A DNA stretch of 64,000 nt. Source: Stictocephala bisonia. Taxonomy: Eukaryota; Arthropoda; Insecta; Hemiptera; Membracidae. Each line of letters begins with the position of its first letter. The stretch's first letter is position 1. This document shows positions 1 to 8,212 of the stretch, piece after piece. Location of the stretch: NCBI GenBank assembly GCA_035578905.1, contig JAQJVL010000154.1, positions 405,512-469,511 of the forward strand. The letters are read 5' to 3'. The notes under the pieces were generated by a model, which worked only from the letters and a program-made list of their open reading frames with translations, made no database searches and was not told where the DNA came from. Position numbers and translations under genes: made by a program.

Positions 1-1112
1 GTGTTAAAACTTAGAAATACAGATTCTTTATTTACGAGCCTATTTATAGTTATTGACCATTTTGTAACGCTTCATTTCCTTTGAATCAACCTGCTGAGTA
101 ATAAAAGTATTATAGTTTTTTTAAATCACTGCTTGGCTTTTACGAATTTGCATAAACTATGGTTCATATTTCACAATAAATACTCATGGGTTAAGGGACA
201 AGTAATAGGCAAAGGAAGAGTGTCTACGTGTTCCTTTTGCATAAAACTAAATAGTATCAAGTTTATAATTTTTGGAAAAAGATGACTATAAATACATCAT
301 TATTTTAGGGTTCGGGAGTTGATGTTTACATTCGAATACCAAGATAGTTAGTGTGCATATACAAGCGTGAATGTTTTTTTTTTTTCTGTACGATTACAAA
401 CTTACAACAACAACGATTACAAACGATTACAAAAAAGTGGTCTGCAATAGTTTAACCACTTATTAATTCAAATAAAATGAAACGTGATTAAGAATACTTA
501 TCACAGTACATTAATAGTTTTGAATAGTCTTTTACGATAACCCCTTACTAGGACCTATCAACTACATAATCAATGTTACACTTACTCCTAAAAAATATGC
601 AGTGCACTTAACAAAGTCAGTATGATAGTAGCCGTTGTGATATTAGATTGGTAGGTATAAGAGGCCACGCGAGCTGAGCTCGATAGCAGGTAGGAAGCAG
701 GTAGAGTGCCGAGGACAGGTAGTTTTAGGTGCGACGGAGGAGCGCCTCCGGAAAGGGGTGGGGAGGTGCTTCTGAGTCGCACCCCTAGCGAAAATTATTT
801 ATGAGAACCCCTCAGCCAGGTAAGAGATGCTCCTGTGTCACGGAATCACAAAATCGTGATCACTGAAAAGATGAAATGTCACTAATGGCGTCAAAAAGTA
901 AGTTCTTTCTATATATGATCACTTACAAGATTTCACTTTAACAAGTGAATTCATACAACATTTTTGAAAGCGTTTCCATATTTTTGCCACCCTGTATATT
1001 GATTGTAAACAGCTTATACTTACTTATTTAATATATTCCTAATGATTAAGTAGCTTAACGTATTTTTTGTTTCTGAGTTGGATATATAATAAGTATTTTT
1101 TATTAGTATTAC
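1..1112. other. Host flank left of the Polinton
   Basis: AT-rich host DNA without a convincing gene. A GC-richer patch at about 660-790 is open on the minus strand for 64 codons but shows no recognisable domain. Because the element lies at 1119-22045, this stretch is the continuation of the 3' flank of the minus-strand host gene that ends at 22089. A minus-strand AATAAA (TTTATT at 1099-1104) would have lain about 45-50 nt past that gene's stop before the insertion. Confidence 0.6.
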
Positions 1113-1118
1113 TATAAT
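1113..1118. repeat. Left target-site duplication TATAAT
   Basis: TATAAT immediately precedes the first base of the left terminal repeat (AGTAGTGTAATTTGCC). It is repeated exactly after the last base of the right terminal repeat at 22046-22051. A 6-bp duplication and an AG start are the known Polinton/Maverick signature of retrovirus-type integration. Confidence 0.95.
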
Positions 1119-1178
1119 AGTAGTGTAATTTGCCGGTGCTGGCTCACATAAATCAAATGGTTTGACAGGTGAGTTTTG

Positions 1179-1250
1179 TGACGTCACGGCGACGTCACTG
1201 TGACGTCACAATGACGTCATGGTGACGTCACAATGACGTCATGGTGACGT
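1179..1250. promoter_or_regulatory. CRE/ATF-type array (TGACGTCA) in left TIR
   Basis: Seven half-overlapping modules repeat with an exact 11-bp period. Five are perfect TGACGTCA palindromes, one is CGACGTCA and one is a partial TGACGTAG. TGACGTCA is the consensus CREB/ATF site. The array lies between the element end and the TIR-borne gene, and is kept in the right TIR at 21935-21986. A role as enhancer, origin-proximal element or integrase-accessory site is inference. Confidence 0.8.
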
Positions 1251-1277
1251 AGGTTAGTACGTTACAGGGATAATTTG

Positions 1278-1290
1278 TGGGTCAAGGTCA
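1278..1290 (-). promoter_or_regulatory. DR0/TCAAGGTCA nuclear-receptor-like site
   Basis: Read on the minus strand this is TGACCTTGACCCA, one base from the TGACCTTGACCTA motif repeated at 5272, 7526 and 19933. The complement contains TCAAGGTCA, the extended half-site known for FTZ-F1/NR5A and ERR-type receptors. It is present in the left TIR only. Confidence 0.5.
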
Positions 1291-1390
1291 TTTGTGTGTT
1301 TTTCTTTTACTTTATTTAAAATATTACAAATTTTTACAATATGTACATCTTACAGACTAAACCTACAGTAACAAACTACTTAGTGCTGGC

Positions 1391-1819
1391 TCAGGATCTG
1401 GGTGATGTGTTCTCCTTGTCTGACTCGTCTTTGTGTACATCAACCCTGAAGTCCGCTGTAGAGCTTGCAACTTCTTCACTCCCCATTATCTGCCTCAGTA
1501 CTGCATTGTACAACTCCTCCCCACACTCGTCAGCTCCGATGCGGTCTAGTAACTTAAGGAAGTCGTCTTCGCGATGTAACACATCGCTACAAATGCAATA
1601 AATAGGCCCGAAAGTTGCCTCAGGGTTCGACCACATGCAGTGAGTGAAATGTTGACCGTACTTTGTAACTGTGGATTCAGTACAATTCATTCGAAACTTA
1701 GTACTCTCAATACTCTGCGCTATTGCACCCATAGTGTTCAACTTTTCCAGCGCCTCAGAACTCCAAGAAGATTTTGCCAACCTGACGTTAAGCAACACCA
1801 GCTCCATATTTGTGTTCAT
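1391..1819 (-). CDS. Cys-rich TIR protein, full-length copy
   Basis: This 142-residue protein is not a family I recognise. It shares its start (MNTNM) and a core with the product at 20979-21398: a Cys-Thr-Glu box, YGxHFxxCxW, a GPxxCxCS box, then an FxKLxxRxG segment and ECGExLY. The five conserved Cys and one His suggest a metal-binding or disulphide fold (inference). The C-terminus is acidic and Ser-rich. It reads outward toward the element end, with a TATA-like TATATA (1881-1886, minus) about 65 nt upstream of the ATG and a minus-strand AATAAA (TTTATT at 1311-1316) downstream. The right TIR has a copy lacking the Cys core (21579-21797). Its place by the TIR suggests an early or host-interaction gene, which is speculative. 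Confidence 0.8.
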   Translation of the reverse strand: MNTNMELVLLNVRLAKSSWSSEALEKLNTMGAIAQSIESTKFRMNCTESTVTKYGQHFTHCMWSNPEATFGPIYCICSDVLHREDDFLKLLDRIGADECGEELYNAVLRQIMGSEEVASSTADFRVDVHKDESDKENTSPRS

Positions 1820-1994
1820 ATTTAATGTGATTGCTTCGACTGCTGGTGTGCAAGTGATGCTAGAAAGCAGCGAACTGTAATATATAAGAGGAAATTCATG
1901 GTGGGGGTAACATCATGTGGTGGGGGGTTGCATGAATCCTCCGAGCGTGGTAAATTTTGTCTAAAGTCTAAAATCCCCGTCATATAGACTATAA

Positions 1995-2770
1995 ATGCTT
2001 CAACATCAGTCTTAACGCGGGATTTCGATCCAACTTAATTTAAAACCTTCATTTTTACACTACTCACAAACAGAAATCTACGAGTAAATACAGAGCTAAA
2101 GTGTGAAACTTAATGTAAGAGGTAAAACCTAAAAAGTTCACCAAGTTTTTTCCTAACGATGTTACCGAACCCTTTTAATACACCTACTGTTATAGAACGA
2201 TGGTTAGAATATAGCAATATGATAGTGCTAAACAAATACTAACACTTTTAACTTAACATGGGTTTTTGATTCAACTTGTTCTTAAACCCTCACTTTTACA
2301 CTACTCACAAACAACAATTTTAAATAGAAGCCTAAAGAGTGATACGTAATGTAAGAAAACAAAAGGCAAAATCCTAAATAATCACAACATTTTTCCCGAA
2401 CGGTGTTGTAGAAACCCTTTATTACACCTACTGTTATAGAACGATGGTTAAAATATAGCAATATGATAGTGCTAAACAAATACTACAACTTTTATCTTAA
2501 CACGGGTTTTTGATTCAACTTGTTCTTAAACCCTCATTTTTACACTACTCACAAACAACAATTTTAAATAGAAGCCTAAAGAGTGATAGGTAATGTAAGA
2601 AAACAAAAGGCAAAAACCTAAATAATCACAACATTTTTCCCGAATGGTGTTGTAGAAACCCTTTATTACACCTACTGTTATAGAACTATGGTTAAATATA
2701 GGAAAAATGATAGTACTAAACCAATACGACAACTTTAAGCTGAACATAGGAGCACAATCTTATTCAAAGA
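1995..2770. repeat. Three tandem copies of a ~242-bp unit
   Basis: Units align by the anchors ACACTACTCACAAAC (near 2058, 2299, 2543) and ATTACACCTACTGTTATAG, with a period of 241-244 bp. Copies two and three are the most alike. Minus-strand 65- and 73-codon ORFs across them simply reflect the repeat. Two diverged inverted relatives lie at 3690-3990, so the first hairpin unit and the (CA)n tract are enclosed by inverted repeats. Confidence 0.85.
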
Positions 2771-3194
2771 TAAAGTTTGCAGAGCATAAACAATACGAGC
2801 CATCCTCAACCAGTGTTAATGCAGAGTGTAAACAATACGAGCCATCCTTAACCGTTGTCTGGACATCTTGACCGGGCATTCAACTCAGGTGGGAGCCTCG
2901 CGCGTTCACACGCTCCCCACTCCTACAAGCCTGTACACAGGGACAGCAAACATCACATCTTCAAGCTCCGTTGCCGGAGCAGGTCATCGGTGCTACGCAG
3001 CTCCAGCCGGCCTCCGCAGATAGCTCTAGCAAGCCTCCGACCTCTTCAAGCAGCTCGGCCAAGGACAGCAGCCTACTCCAGTCCGCTCCCGGGATAGCAG
3101 CTAATCCAGAGTAGACTCAGACATCTATCTCCTATTACCGTTCCTTAAGTCATTTGTTTACGGACACCAAACCAGCTCAAATGGCTTATCCTTG

Positions 3195-3235
3195 CTTACT
3201 GTCGTTCTGAGGTCTACAAACCACCCAGCAGTAGG
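3195..3235 (+). ncRNA. Constant-loop hairpin D (unit A)
   Basis: The arms CTTACTGT (3195-3202) and GCAGTAGG (3228-3235) form 8 pairs including two G-T wobbles. The loop holds GTTCTGAGGTCTACAAACC, matching the other hairpins at most positions. This stem differs from all others. Confidence 0.6.
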
Positions 3236-3250
3236 CACCCCTGTCATTCC

Positions 3251-3299
3251 TCAACAGATTGTTGTTCTGAGGCCCATCAACCACCCAACAATCTGTTGA
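3251..3299 (+). ncRNA. Constant-loop hairpin A (unit A)
   Basis: A perfect 14-bp stem: TCAACAGATTGTTG (3251-3264) with CAACAATCTGTTGA (3286-3299). The 21-nt loop starts TTCTGAGGCC and ends CAACCACC. Confidence 0.8.
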
Positions 3300-3518
3300 A
3301 TAACCACCTTATGTTTGAGTCTTCTCGAGAATACCGCCCACCCAACACTCTGTCATTATTTATGTGTATTTACTAATGAAACATGTGTTCTCTTTCAGGA
3401 CTCTTCCCTCTTCCTTTACTGTTATGTAGTGCATGCCTTTCTTCCTTTATTGTTAGTTATCTAGTGCATGCTTGATTTATCTTGCTTTAGTAGCTAGTGC
3501 ATAAAGCTAATTTTATAT

Positions 3519-3644
<126 letters not shown>

Positions 3645-3689
3645 TAACCCCAATGGCCAAAGGCTTTTTTTTTATTATTTTAAACTTTT

Positions 3690-3990
3690 AAAAAATTTAT
3701 ATTTGTGAGTAGTGTAAAATGACGGAACTGGAGCAAGTCGGTTCAAAATCCAGTTTTCAGATAAAAGTTGCTGTATTGGTTACTAGAACCATTTTGTTAG
3801 AGTTAAACGTAGTTCTATCATAGTAGATGTATTAAAGGGGTTTTAGGAATCGTGAGTAGTGGAACTTTGCGGTATTGCAGTAGGTCTGACCAAAATCTCG
3901 TATTCGTTAATTAGGATCATTTTGTCACATTTTAACATAGTTCTATCAAAGTAGGTATATTAAGGGAGATCTGCAACAACATTAAACTCG
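3690..3990 (-). repeat. Inverted, diverged copies of the 242-bp repeat
   Basis: On the minus strand the anchors of the 2.0-2.75 kb array reappear twice: ACTACTCAC, CCCCTTTAATACATCTACT and TGATAGAACTA. With the direct array they form a large imperfect inverted repeat around 2770-3690. Confidence 0.65.
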
Positions 3991-4014
3991 ATATATTTTT
4001 TTTAATTTTATTAT

Positions 4015-4027
4015 GTCCTTGACCTAC
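4015..4027 (+). promoter_or_regulatory. DR0-like site (one mismatch)
   Basis: TGTCCTTGACCTA follows a T-rich run. It lies about 340 nt upstream of the ATG at 4367. A CCAAT box (4248-4252) and an inverted CCAAT (ATTGG, about 4229) follow before the gene. Confidence 0.5.
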
Positions 4028-4366
4028 TTTCGAAAGTGAATTATAGCTAAAACATGTACCTTCTTTTTATAAGATTTTACGAGACCTCCTCTCTTACGAA
4101 TTGTAGATATTCTCAGCTCTGGATCCGCATCACAGTCTTTAACCCAACCCACCAAAGTGATATCTTAGAACAACAATGATTCCTTCAACGATACAAGTCT
4201 GTATTTATGTAAGACCTACACCTTCCCGATTGGAGAAAACTCAACAACCAATCACAGCAAAGCCACGCCCCCCACTGAATAGAGAAAACTAGGATCGCAG
4301 CCTGCAGGAATCATTCGCTTACCAGCATCTACCATAGCACCAGCATCTACCACACCATCTTCTACT

Positions 4367-5191
4367 ATGGACCCCAGCGTGAGGAAGCCAACCCTGCCAC
4401 TACGTCTGGGAAGCCGTCCGCAGAGGTCTATCCTGAAGCAGGCCCTAGAGGCGGCCGACATAGACTTAGAAAAGCTGGGAAGATCCCGCAAGCAGCTTTT
4501 CCCTACTAAAATCTGTCTGCCTCAACCGAGACTTTTTCCTGCCTCCATCGCTACAATACCACTGCCTTCGCCTTCGACTACTGCCCGCCCTCTACCAACC
4601 GCTGCATCTCTTACAATACCACTACCTTCGCCTTTGAGTACTGCCCGTCCTCTACCAGCCGCTGCATCTCCCACAATACCACTGCTTTCGCCTTCGACTA
4701 CTGGCCGCCCTCTACCAGCTACTGCATCTCTTTTTTCTCCGCTGTCTCTTCTGTCTCCGCTACCTCCCACTCCGCCTTTGAGGAAACTGAAAGCCTTCAG
4801 AGAGTGCCAGAAGGCGTGCAGAGCTCCAAGACCTCCTTGCACGCACCAGTTCCTGCGCGGGGGTAAGAAAGGTGAGAGATCTGGAAAGCCAAGCGCTCTT
4901 GGAGGAGTATTGTGTGCGAGACACAAGCCGAAGCGAACGGCTCCTGCAGCAACGGCAACTCCCCTCAAGCGGCTGCGAATAAACCGGCTTAAATCCCGGA
5001 AACGCTATTTCTATGTTCAGCGTATTTCAGATCGCGAAGTAGCCTTGGAATGTAGTGGTAAACGCTACAAACTGAAGTTACCTCGCGGAATGATAAACCC
5101 TGAACATCTAAATAAGCGACACTATATTATTCGCAACAGCTTGGGGACATCAGAGTGGAGACTTGCTCCCTCTAACACCCTACTTCCTTAA
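4367..5191 (+). CDS. Orphan proline-rich basic protein
   Basis: A 274-residue ORF, GC-richer than its surroundings and not a family I recognise. The N-terminus is basic. Residues ~64-123 are three imperfect 20-residue repeats (TIPLPSPSTTARPLPTAASL-like, 60-bp DNA units). A Lys/Arg-rich linker with several Cys follows, then a ~60-residue C-terminal block (from RKRYFYVQRIS) that looks folded and alternates charged and hydrophobic residues. The composition suggests a nucleic-acid or core protein (inference). Two histone-type stem-loops start 20 nt after the stop and no AATAAA lies between, suggesting a non-polyadenylated mRNA. The minus-strand 148-codon ORF in the same place is a shadow of the repeats. 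The GC content sets it apart from the core genes, so it may be acquired cargo. Confidence 0.65.
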   Translation: MDPSVRKPTLPLRLGSRPQRSILKQALEAADIDLEKLGRSRKQLFPTKICLPQPRLFPASIATIPLPSPSTTARPLPTAASLTIPLPSPLSTARPLPAAASPTIPLLSPSTTGRPLPATASLFSPLSLLSPLPPTPPLRKLKAFRECQKACRAPRPPCTHQFLRGGKKGERSGKPSALGGVLCARHKPKRTAPAATATPLKRLRINRLKSRKRYFYVQRISDREVALECSGKRYKLKLPRGMINPEHLNKRHYIIRNSLGTSEWRLAPSNTLLP

Positions 5192-5210
5192 GCCTTCTTT
5201 CCATTCTATC

Positions 5211-5252
5211 AAACGGTCCTTTTCAGGACCCAAACGGCCCTTTTCAGGGCCT
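5211..5252 (+). terminator. Two tandem histone-type 3' stem-loops
   Basis: AAAC then GGTCCT-TTTC-AGGACC (5215-5230), then CAAAC and GGCCCT-TTTC-AGGGCC (5236-5251). Each has a 6-bp stem with a leading GG/CC pair, a TTTC tetraloop and an A/C-rich 5' flank. This is the layout known for replication-dependent histone mRNA 3' ends bound by SLBP. The two stems differ by a compensated pair (T-A to C-G) while loop and flank are identical. Purine-rich U7 binding sequence downstream is not evident. Confidence 0.75.
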
Positions 5253-5271
5253 AACATTTTTAATTGATTAA

Positions 5272-5340
5272 TGACCTTGACCTACTTACAAACAACCAAT
5301 CAGAAGAGACCCCCCACTCTCGCGAGCTCTATATATACGC
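5272..5340 (+). promoter_or_regulatory. Promoter of the hairpin RNA locus: DR0, CCAAT, TATA
   Basis: TGACCTTGACCTA (5272-5284), CCAAT (5296-5300) and TATATATA (5330-5337) occur in order, 20 nt after the second histone-type stem-loop. A start near 5360-5370 is expected from TATA spacing. It is the most complete promoter in the cargo half of the element. Confidence 0.7.
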
Positions 5341-5629
5341 GCACACCTTGAAGACGGTATCACTTCTTCAAGCTCCACTGCCAGATCAACATCTCCTAGA
5401 TCAGCGCCTCTTCAAGCAGCCCACTCCAGAACCTCTGCCTGCCCGCCTGCCCACAGCTTGCTTCAGGATAGCAGCCAATCCAGAGTTGATTCAGACATCT
5501 CTCTCCTATCACCTTTCCTTAAGTTATTTGTGTACGGACACCAAACCGGCTCAATGACTTTTTCCTTAAGTTATTTGTTTACGGACACCAAACCGGCTCA
5601 AATGGCTTATCCTTGCTTACTGTCTATCC

Positions 5630-5678
5630 TCAACAGATTGTTGTTCTGAGGCCCGAAAACCACCCAACAGTCTGTTGA
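5630..5678 (+). ncRNA. Constant-loop hairpin A (unit B)
   Basis: TCAACAGATTGTTG (5630-5643) pairs with CAACAGTCTGTTGA (5665-5678) over 14 positions. One T-G wobble replaces the T-A pair of unit A, so pairing is kept. Loop TTCTGAGGCCCGAAAACCACC. Confidence 0.8.
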
Positions 5679-5774
5679 AAAACCACCTTATGTTTGAGTC
5701 TTCTCGAGAATACCGCTGGGGGTCGTGAGCACCGCTTCACCCTTCCTCAATCTTACCTTCCAAAACCCAAACCC

Positions 5775-5819
5775 TGCACTTTGCTGTTCTAAGGCCCGCA
5801 AACCATCCAACAAAGTGCA
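5775..5819 (+). ncRNA. Constant-loop hairpin B (unit B)
   Basis: TGCACTTTG (5775-5783) pairs perfectly with CAAAGTGCA (5811-5819), with two further inner pairs after a mismatch. The loop contains GTTCTAAGGCCCGCAAACC. Confidence 0.8.
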
Positions 5820-5840
5820 TCCTACCTACTGTCTTTCCGG

Positions 5841-5881
5841 CAGAGTGTTGTTCTGAGGCCTGCAAACCACCCAACACTCTG
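5841..5881 (+). ncRNA. Constant-loop hairpin C (unit B)
   Basis: CAGAGTGTTG (5841-5850) pairs perfectly with CAACACTCTG (5872-5881). Loop TTCTGAGGCCTGCAAACCAC. Confidence 0.8.
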
Positions 5882-6230
5882 TCATAATTGTGTATTAATA
5901 TATACTAATCAGTTGTTTTTCTCTTTCAGCTTCTTCCCTCTTCCTCACAGCCTGCGAAGCTCACCCAGGACCGCAACCTGTCTACAGCTCGCTCCAAGAT
6001 AGCTGCTAATCCAGAGTTGGCCCAGACATCCCACCCAGTACCGCAGCCCGTCCACAGCTCGCTCCAGGATAGCAGCTAATCCAGAGTTGGCTCAGACATC
6101 TATCTCCTATTACCTTTCCTTAAGTCATTTGTTTACGGACACCAAACCGGCTCAATGACTTTTTCCTTAAGTTATTTGTTTACGGACACCAAACCGGCTC
6201 AAATGGCTTATCCTTCCTTACTGTCTATCC

Positions 6231-6279
6231 TCAACAGATTGTTGTTCTGAGGCCCGAAAACCACCCAACAGTCTGTTGA
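6231..6279 (+). ncRNA. Constant-loop hairpin A (unit C)
   Basis: Same arms and loop as the unit B hairpin A: 6231-6244 with 6266-6279, 14 positions including one wobble. Confidence 0.8.
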
Positions 6280-6374
6280 AAAGCCACCTTATGTTTGAGT
6301 CTTCTCGAGAATACCGCTGGGGTCGTCAGCACCGCTTCACCCTTCCTCAATCTTACCTTCCAAAACCCAATCCC

Positions 6375-6419
6375 TGCACTTTGCTGTTCTAAGGCCCGCA
6401 AACCATCCAACAAAGTGCA
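6375..6419 (+). ncRNA. Constant-loop hairpin B (unit C)
   Basis: TGCACTTTG (6375-6383) with CAAAGTGCA (6411-6419); loop identical to that of unit B. Confidence 0.8.
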
Positions 6420-6440
6420 TCCTACCTACTGTCTTTCCGG

Positions 6441-6481
6441 CAGAGTGTTGTTCTGAGGCCTGCAAACCACCCATCACTCTG
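6441..6481 (+). ncRNA. Constant-loop hairpin C (unit C), one mismatch
   Basis: CAGAGTGTTG (6441-6450) faces CATCACTCTG (6472-6481). One change relative to unit B (A to T) leaves an internal mismatch in an otherwise intact 10-bp stem. Confidence 0.7.
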
Positions 6482-6916
6482 TCATAATTGTGTATTAATA
6501 TACTAATCAGTTGTTTTCTCTTTCAGCTTCTTCTTGGGTATTAATATACTAATTCGTTATGTCTTCTATTTCAGAAACCGATGGTTTGTCTGGGGGGCTG
6601 AGCTCTGCGTCCGCTTACGCTCACCTGTGTTGGAGGTATGTGAGCCCTGTGCTCACTCTCCTCATGGGGAGTGGTTGCGTACGTATGGGTTCATACGCCG
6701 GCTCGCGGAAACTAGGGCCTTATCCCCAGACAGTGGTCACTGTGTGATCTAACTGTCGGTCTTTTTCTTTTTCAGCGTCTTACATTATTCTTTACTCTTA
6801 ACTTATATGTAGTTAGTGCATGCTTGCTTTAGTAGATATATTGCATGTTTTTGGTTTTAGCATATAAGTAGTCGGGGTATATTGCATGTTTTGGTTTAGC
6901 ATCTAAGTAGTCTAAT

Positions 6917-7500
6917 GGAGCACACATACAAACAGCACACTTTTTTTTTTTTTTTATAAACATCTACATGTATATGATTATTTCATATACAAACACTGAT
7001 GCTTAAGATTCAATAGTACCCAATTGTGTGGTTGAGGATCTAAGGCATCAGAACATATTTTACAACACCTGAAGATTGTAAAAACTAACGGAAGGCTTGT
7101 TGTATTGTTAAGCAGCATTGGTTAATGCCCATGCTGGAGAATAATATTTCGGCTAACCATTATCTATTACTACCTTCATAAAAACAACCTTACTTTATAA
7201 TTTTTTTGGTGGAGCACACATACAAACAGCACACCTTTTTTTAATTTTTTTATAAACATCTACATGTATATGATTATTAATATACAAACACTGATGCTTA
7301 AGATTCAATAGTACCCAATTGTGCGGTTGAGGATCTAAGGCATCAGAACATATTTACAACACTTGAAGATTGTAAAAACTAACGGAAGGCTTGTTGTATT
7401 GTTATGCAGCATTGGTTTATTGCCCATGCTGGAGAACAATATTTCGGCTAACCGTTATCTCTTACTACCTTCATAAAACAACCTTACATTATATATATAT
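6917..7500. repeat. Tandem duplication of a ~294-bp unit
   Basis: Two copies start GGAGCACACATACAAACAGC at 6917 and 7211 and stay nearly identical to the CAACCTTAC box before each end. Differences are mostly in T-runs. No ORF is shared. Each has a short CAGCAT...ATGCTG inverted repeat. Confidence 0.9.
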
Positions 7501-7525
7501 ATATTTTTTTTTTATAAGATTTGGA

Positions 7526-7538
7526 TGACCTTGACCTA
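7526..7538 (+). promoter_or_regulatory. DR0/TCAAGGTCA nuclear-receptor-like site
   Basis: TGACCTTGACCTA, identical to the sites at 5272 and 19933, again after a T-rich run. It is 118 nt upstream of the small membrane-protein ORF. Confidence 0.6.
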
Positions 7539-7655
7539 CATTTTGGACTTGTAATTTCACGTTACTTGCTGCTCTTTGTGTTAAACAAGCTGTTGAATCT
7601 TTATCTAGTTTGTCTATATGTACACTAAAAATAAAAGAACTTAAACCCTCCTCAT

Positions 7656-7910
7656 ATGTATATTCTATATAAAGCGGTAAAAATGTTAGATTTAGTAATT
7701 TTTAATTACCTGTTAGTTTCAATGGTTGCTACCATCGTTATTATTCGTGTAATGAATGTATACGATGATAGGAAGCCTCTCTTAGAAGACTTGTGGGTGC
7801 TGAAAGCAAAATACCCTACAATGGAAGTAGAGTACGATGGCGACGGTAATGAATGCCGTCGATTCACTCGGCGCTTTCATGAAGTGTATATGAAAAAAAC
7901 CCTTGGGTAA
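7656..7910 (+). CDS. Small single-pass membrane protein
   Basis: An 84-residue ORF from ATG 7656; ATG 7683 is an alternative start giving 75 residues. A hydrophobic segment (about residues 11-33) is followed by a charged, soluble tail with acidic and Arg-rich patches and one Cys. I do not recognise a family. It lies between a DR0 site and the triplicated promoter of the polymerase gene, so it probably has its own transcript. It could be a virion membrane-active or host-interaction protein, but nothing shows this. Confidence 0.5.
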   Translation: MYILYKAVKMLDLVIFNYLLVSMVATIVIIRVMNVYDDRKPLLEDLWVLKAKYPTMEVEYDGDGNECRRFTRRFHEVYMKKTLG

Positions 7911-8056
7911 ACGATAGTTGTAAAAAGGTGTTTGTTCAAGTAATTATAAACCCTTAACCCCCCCCCCCTTAGGAAAACGTTGTCAAATTACAATCATAGC
8001 TATCAAACTTATAACACCATGTTATTGCTTAACAATATGTTTAGTAACCTAGATGT

Positions 8057-8160
8057 CTGATTGGTTGGTCTGCATATATAAGAACAGGCTTCTGATTGGT
8101 TGGTTTGCGTATGTAAGAACAGGCTTCTGATTGGTTGGTTTGCGTATATAAGAACTTGCA
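8057..8160 (+). promoter_or_regulatory. Triplicated 35-bp core promoter of PolB
   Basis: Three tandem 35-bp units start CTGATTGGTTGGT at 8057, 8092 and 8127. Each carries an inverted CCAAT (ATTGG) and a TATA-like sequence (TATATAAG, TATGTAAG, TATATAAG). The third TATA (8145-8152) is correctly placed for a start about 35 nt before the ATG at 8213. Confidence 0.75.
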
Positions 8161-8212
8161 AGTGGTGCTAACAATCATTTCTGCTCCAGACATAGTCGAA
8201 TAAACAAGTGCA

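Larger units (their letters stand above)
1119..1994. repeat. Left terminal inverted repeat
   Basis: The reverse complement of 21406-22045 aligns along this whole segment, down to the GTCTAAAATCC box near 1965-1980. The left copy is longer mainly because the right copy lost about 210 bp inside its gene. Between the CRE array and the TTTATTTAAAA box the two copies differ: the left has a nuclear-receptor-like TCAAGGTCA site (1282-1290), the right a 22-bp palindrome. Confidence 0.93.
2771..3430 (+). ncRNA. Hairpin-bearing repeat unit A (noncoding)
   Basis: A 28-nt motif (AAACAATACGAGCCATCC core) is duplicated at about 2777-2860. It is followed by sequence homologous to units B (5360-5945) and C (5990-6530). 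The shared boxes in order are: GATAGCAGCTAATCCAGAG (3093), CCTTAAGTCATTTGTTTACG (about 3145), hairpins at 3195-3235 and 3251-3299, the TTCTCGAGAA palindrome (about 3322), a 3' half-hairpin (about 3340-3353), and an acceptor-like TACTAAT plus CTCTTTCAG ending near 3400. No frame is kept between units, so I treat it as noncoding. No promoter is obvious here, unlike unit B. Confidence 0.55.
5360..6900 (+). ncRNA. Spliced-looking noncoding hairpin locus, units B and C
   Basis: Downstream of a strong promoter lie two more copies of the unit seen at 2.8-3.4 kb. Each has the GATAGCAGCTAATCCAGAGT box (5468, 5998, 6070), one or two ACGGACACCAAACCGGCTCA boxes, hairpins A, B and C, a TTCTCGAGAA palindrome, and a 3' splice-site-like end. 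Acceptor-like TACTAAT plus pyrimidine tract plus CAG occur near 5929, 6526 and 6574, with another CAG near 6774. A donor-like GGAG|GTATGTGAG is near 6634. No reading frame is conserved between copies, so short ORFs here (5264-5557, 6534-6752) are not credible. Function unknown: possible roles are a multi-copy leader RNA, small-RNA precursor or protein-sponging RNA. Confidence 0.55.

Noticed and set aside
588..782. 64-codon minus-strand ORF in the left flank
   Set aside because: GC-rich composition alone; no motif or splice context.
1179..1250. CRISPR-like regular spacing
   Set aside because: An 11-bp period without unique spacers; it is an array of TGACGTCA sites in a eukaryotic element.
4522..4968. 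148-codon minus ORF opposite the Pro-rich gene
   Set aside because: Shadow of the 60-bp repeats; no promoter on that strand.
5264..5649. ORFs of 97 and 63 codons over unit B
   Set aside because: The frame is not conserved in units A and C, while DNA hairpins are; the noncoding explanation is stronger.
6534..6752. ORFs of 72 and 62 codons
   Set aside because: They cross acceptor- and donor-like sites and have no recognisable protein features.
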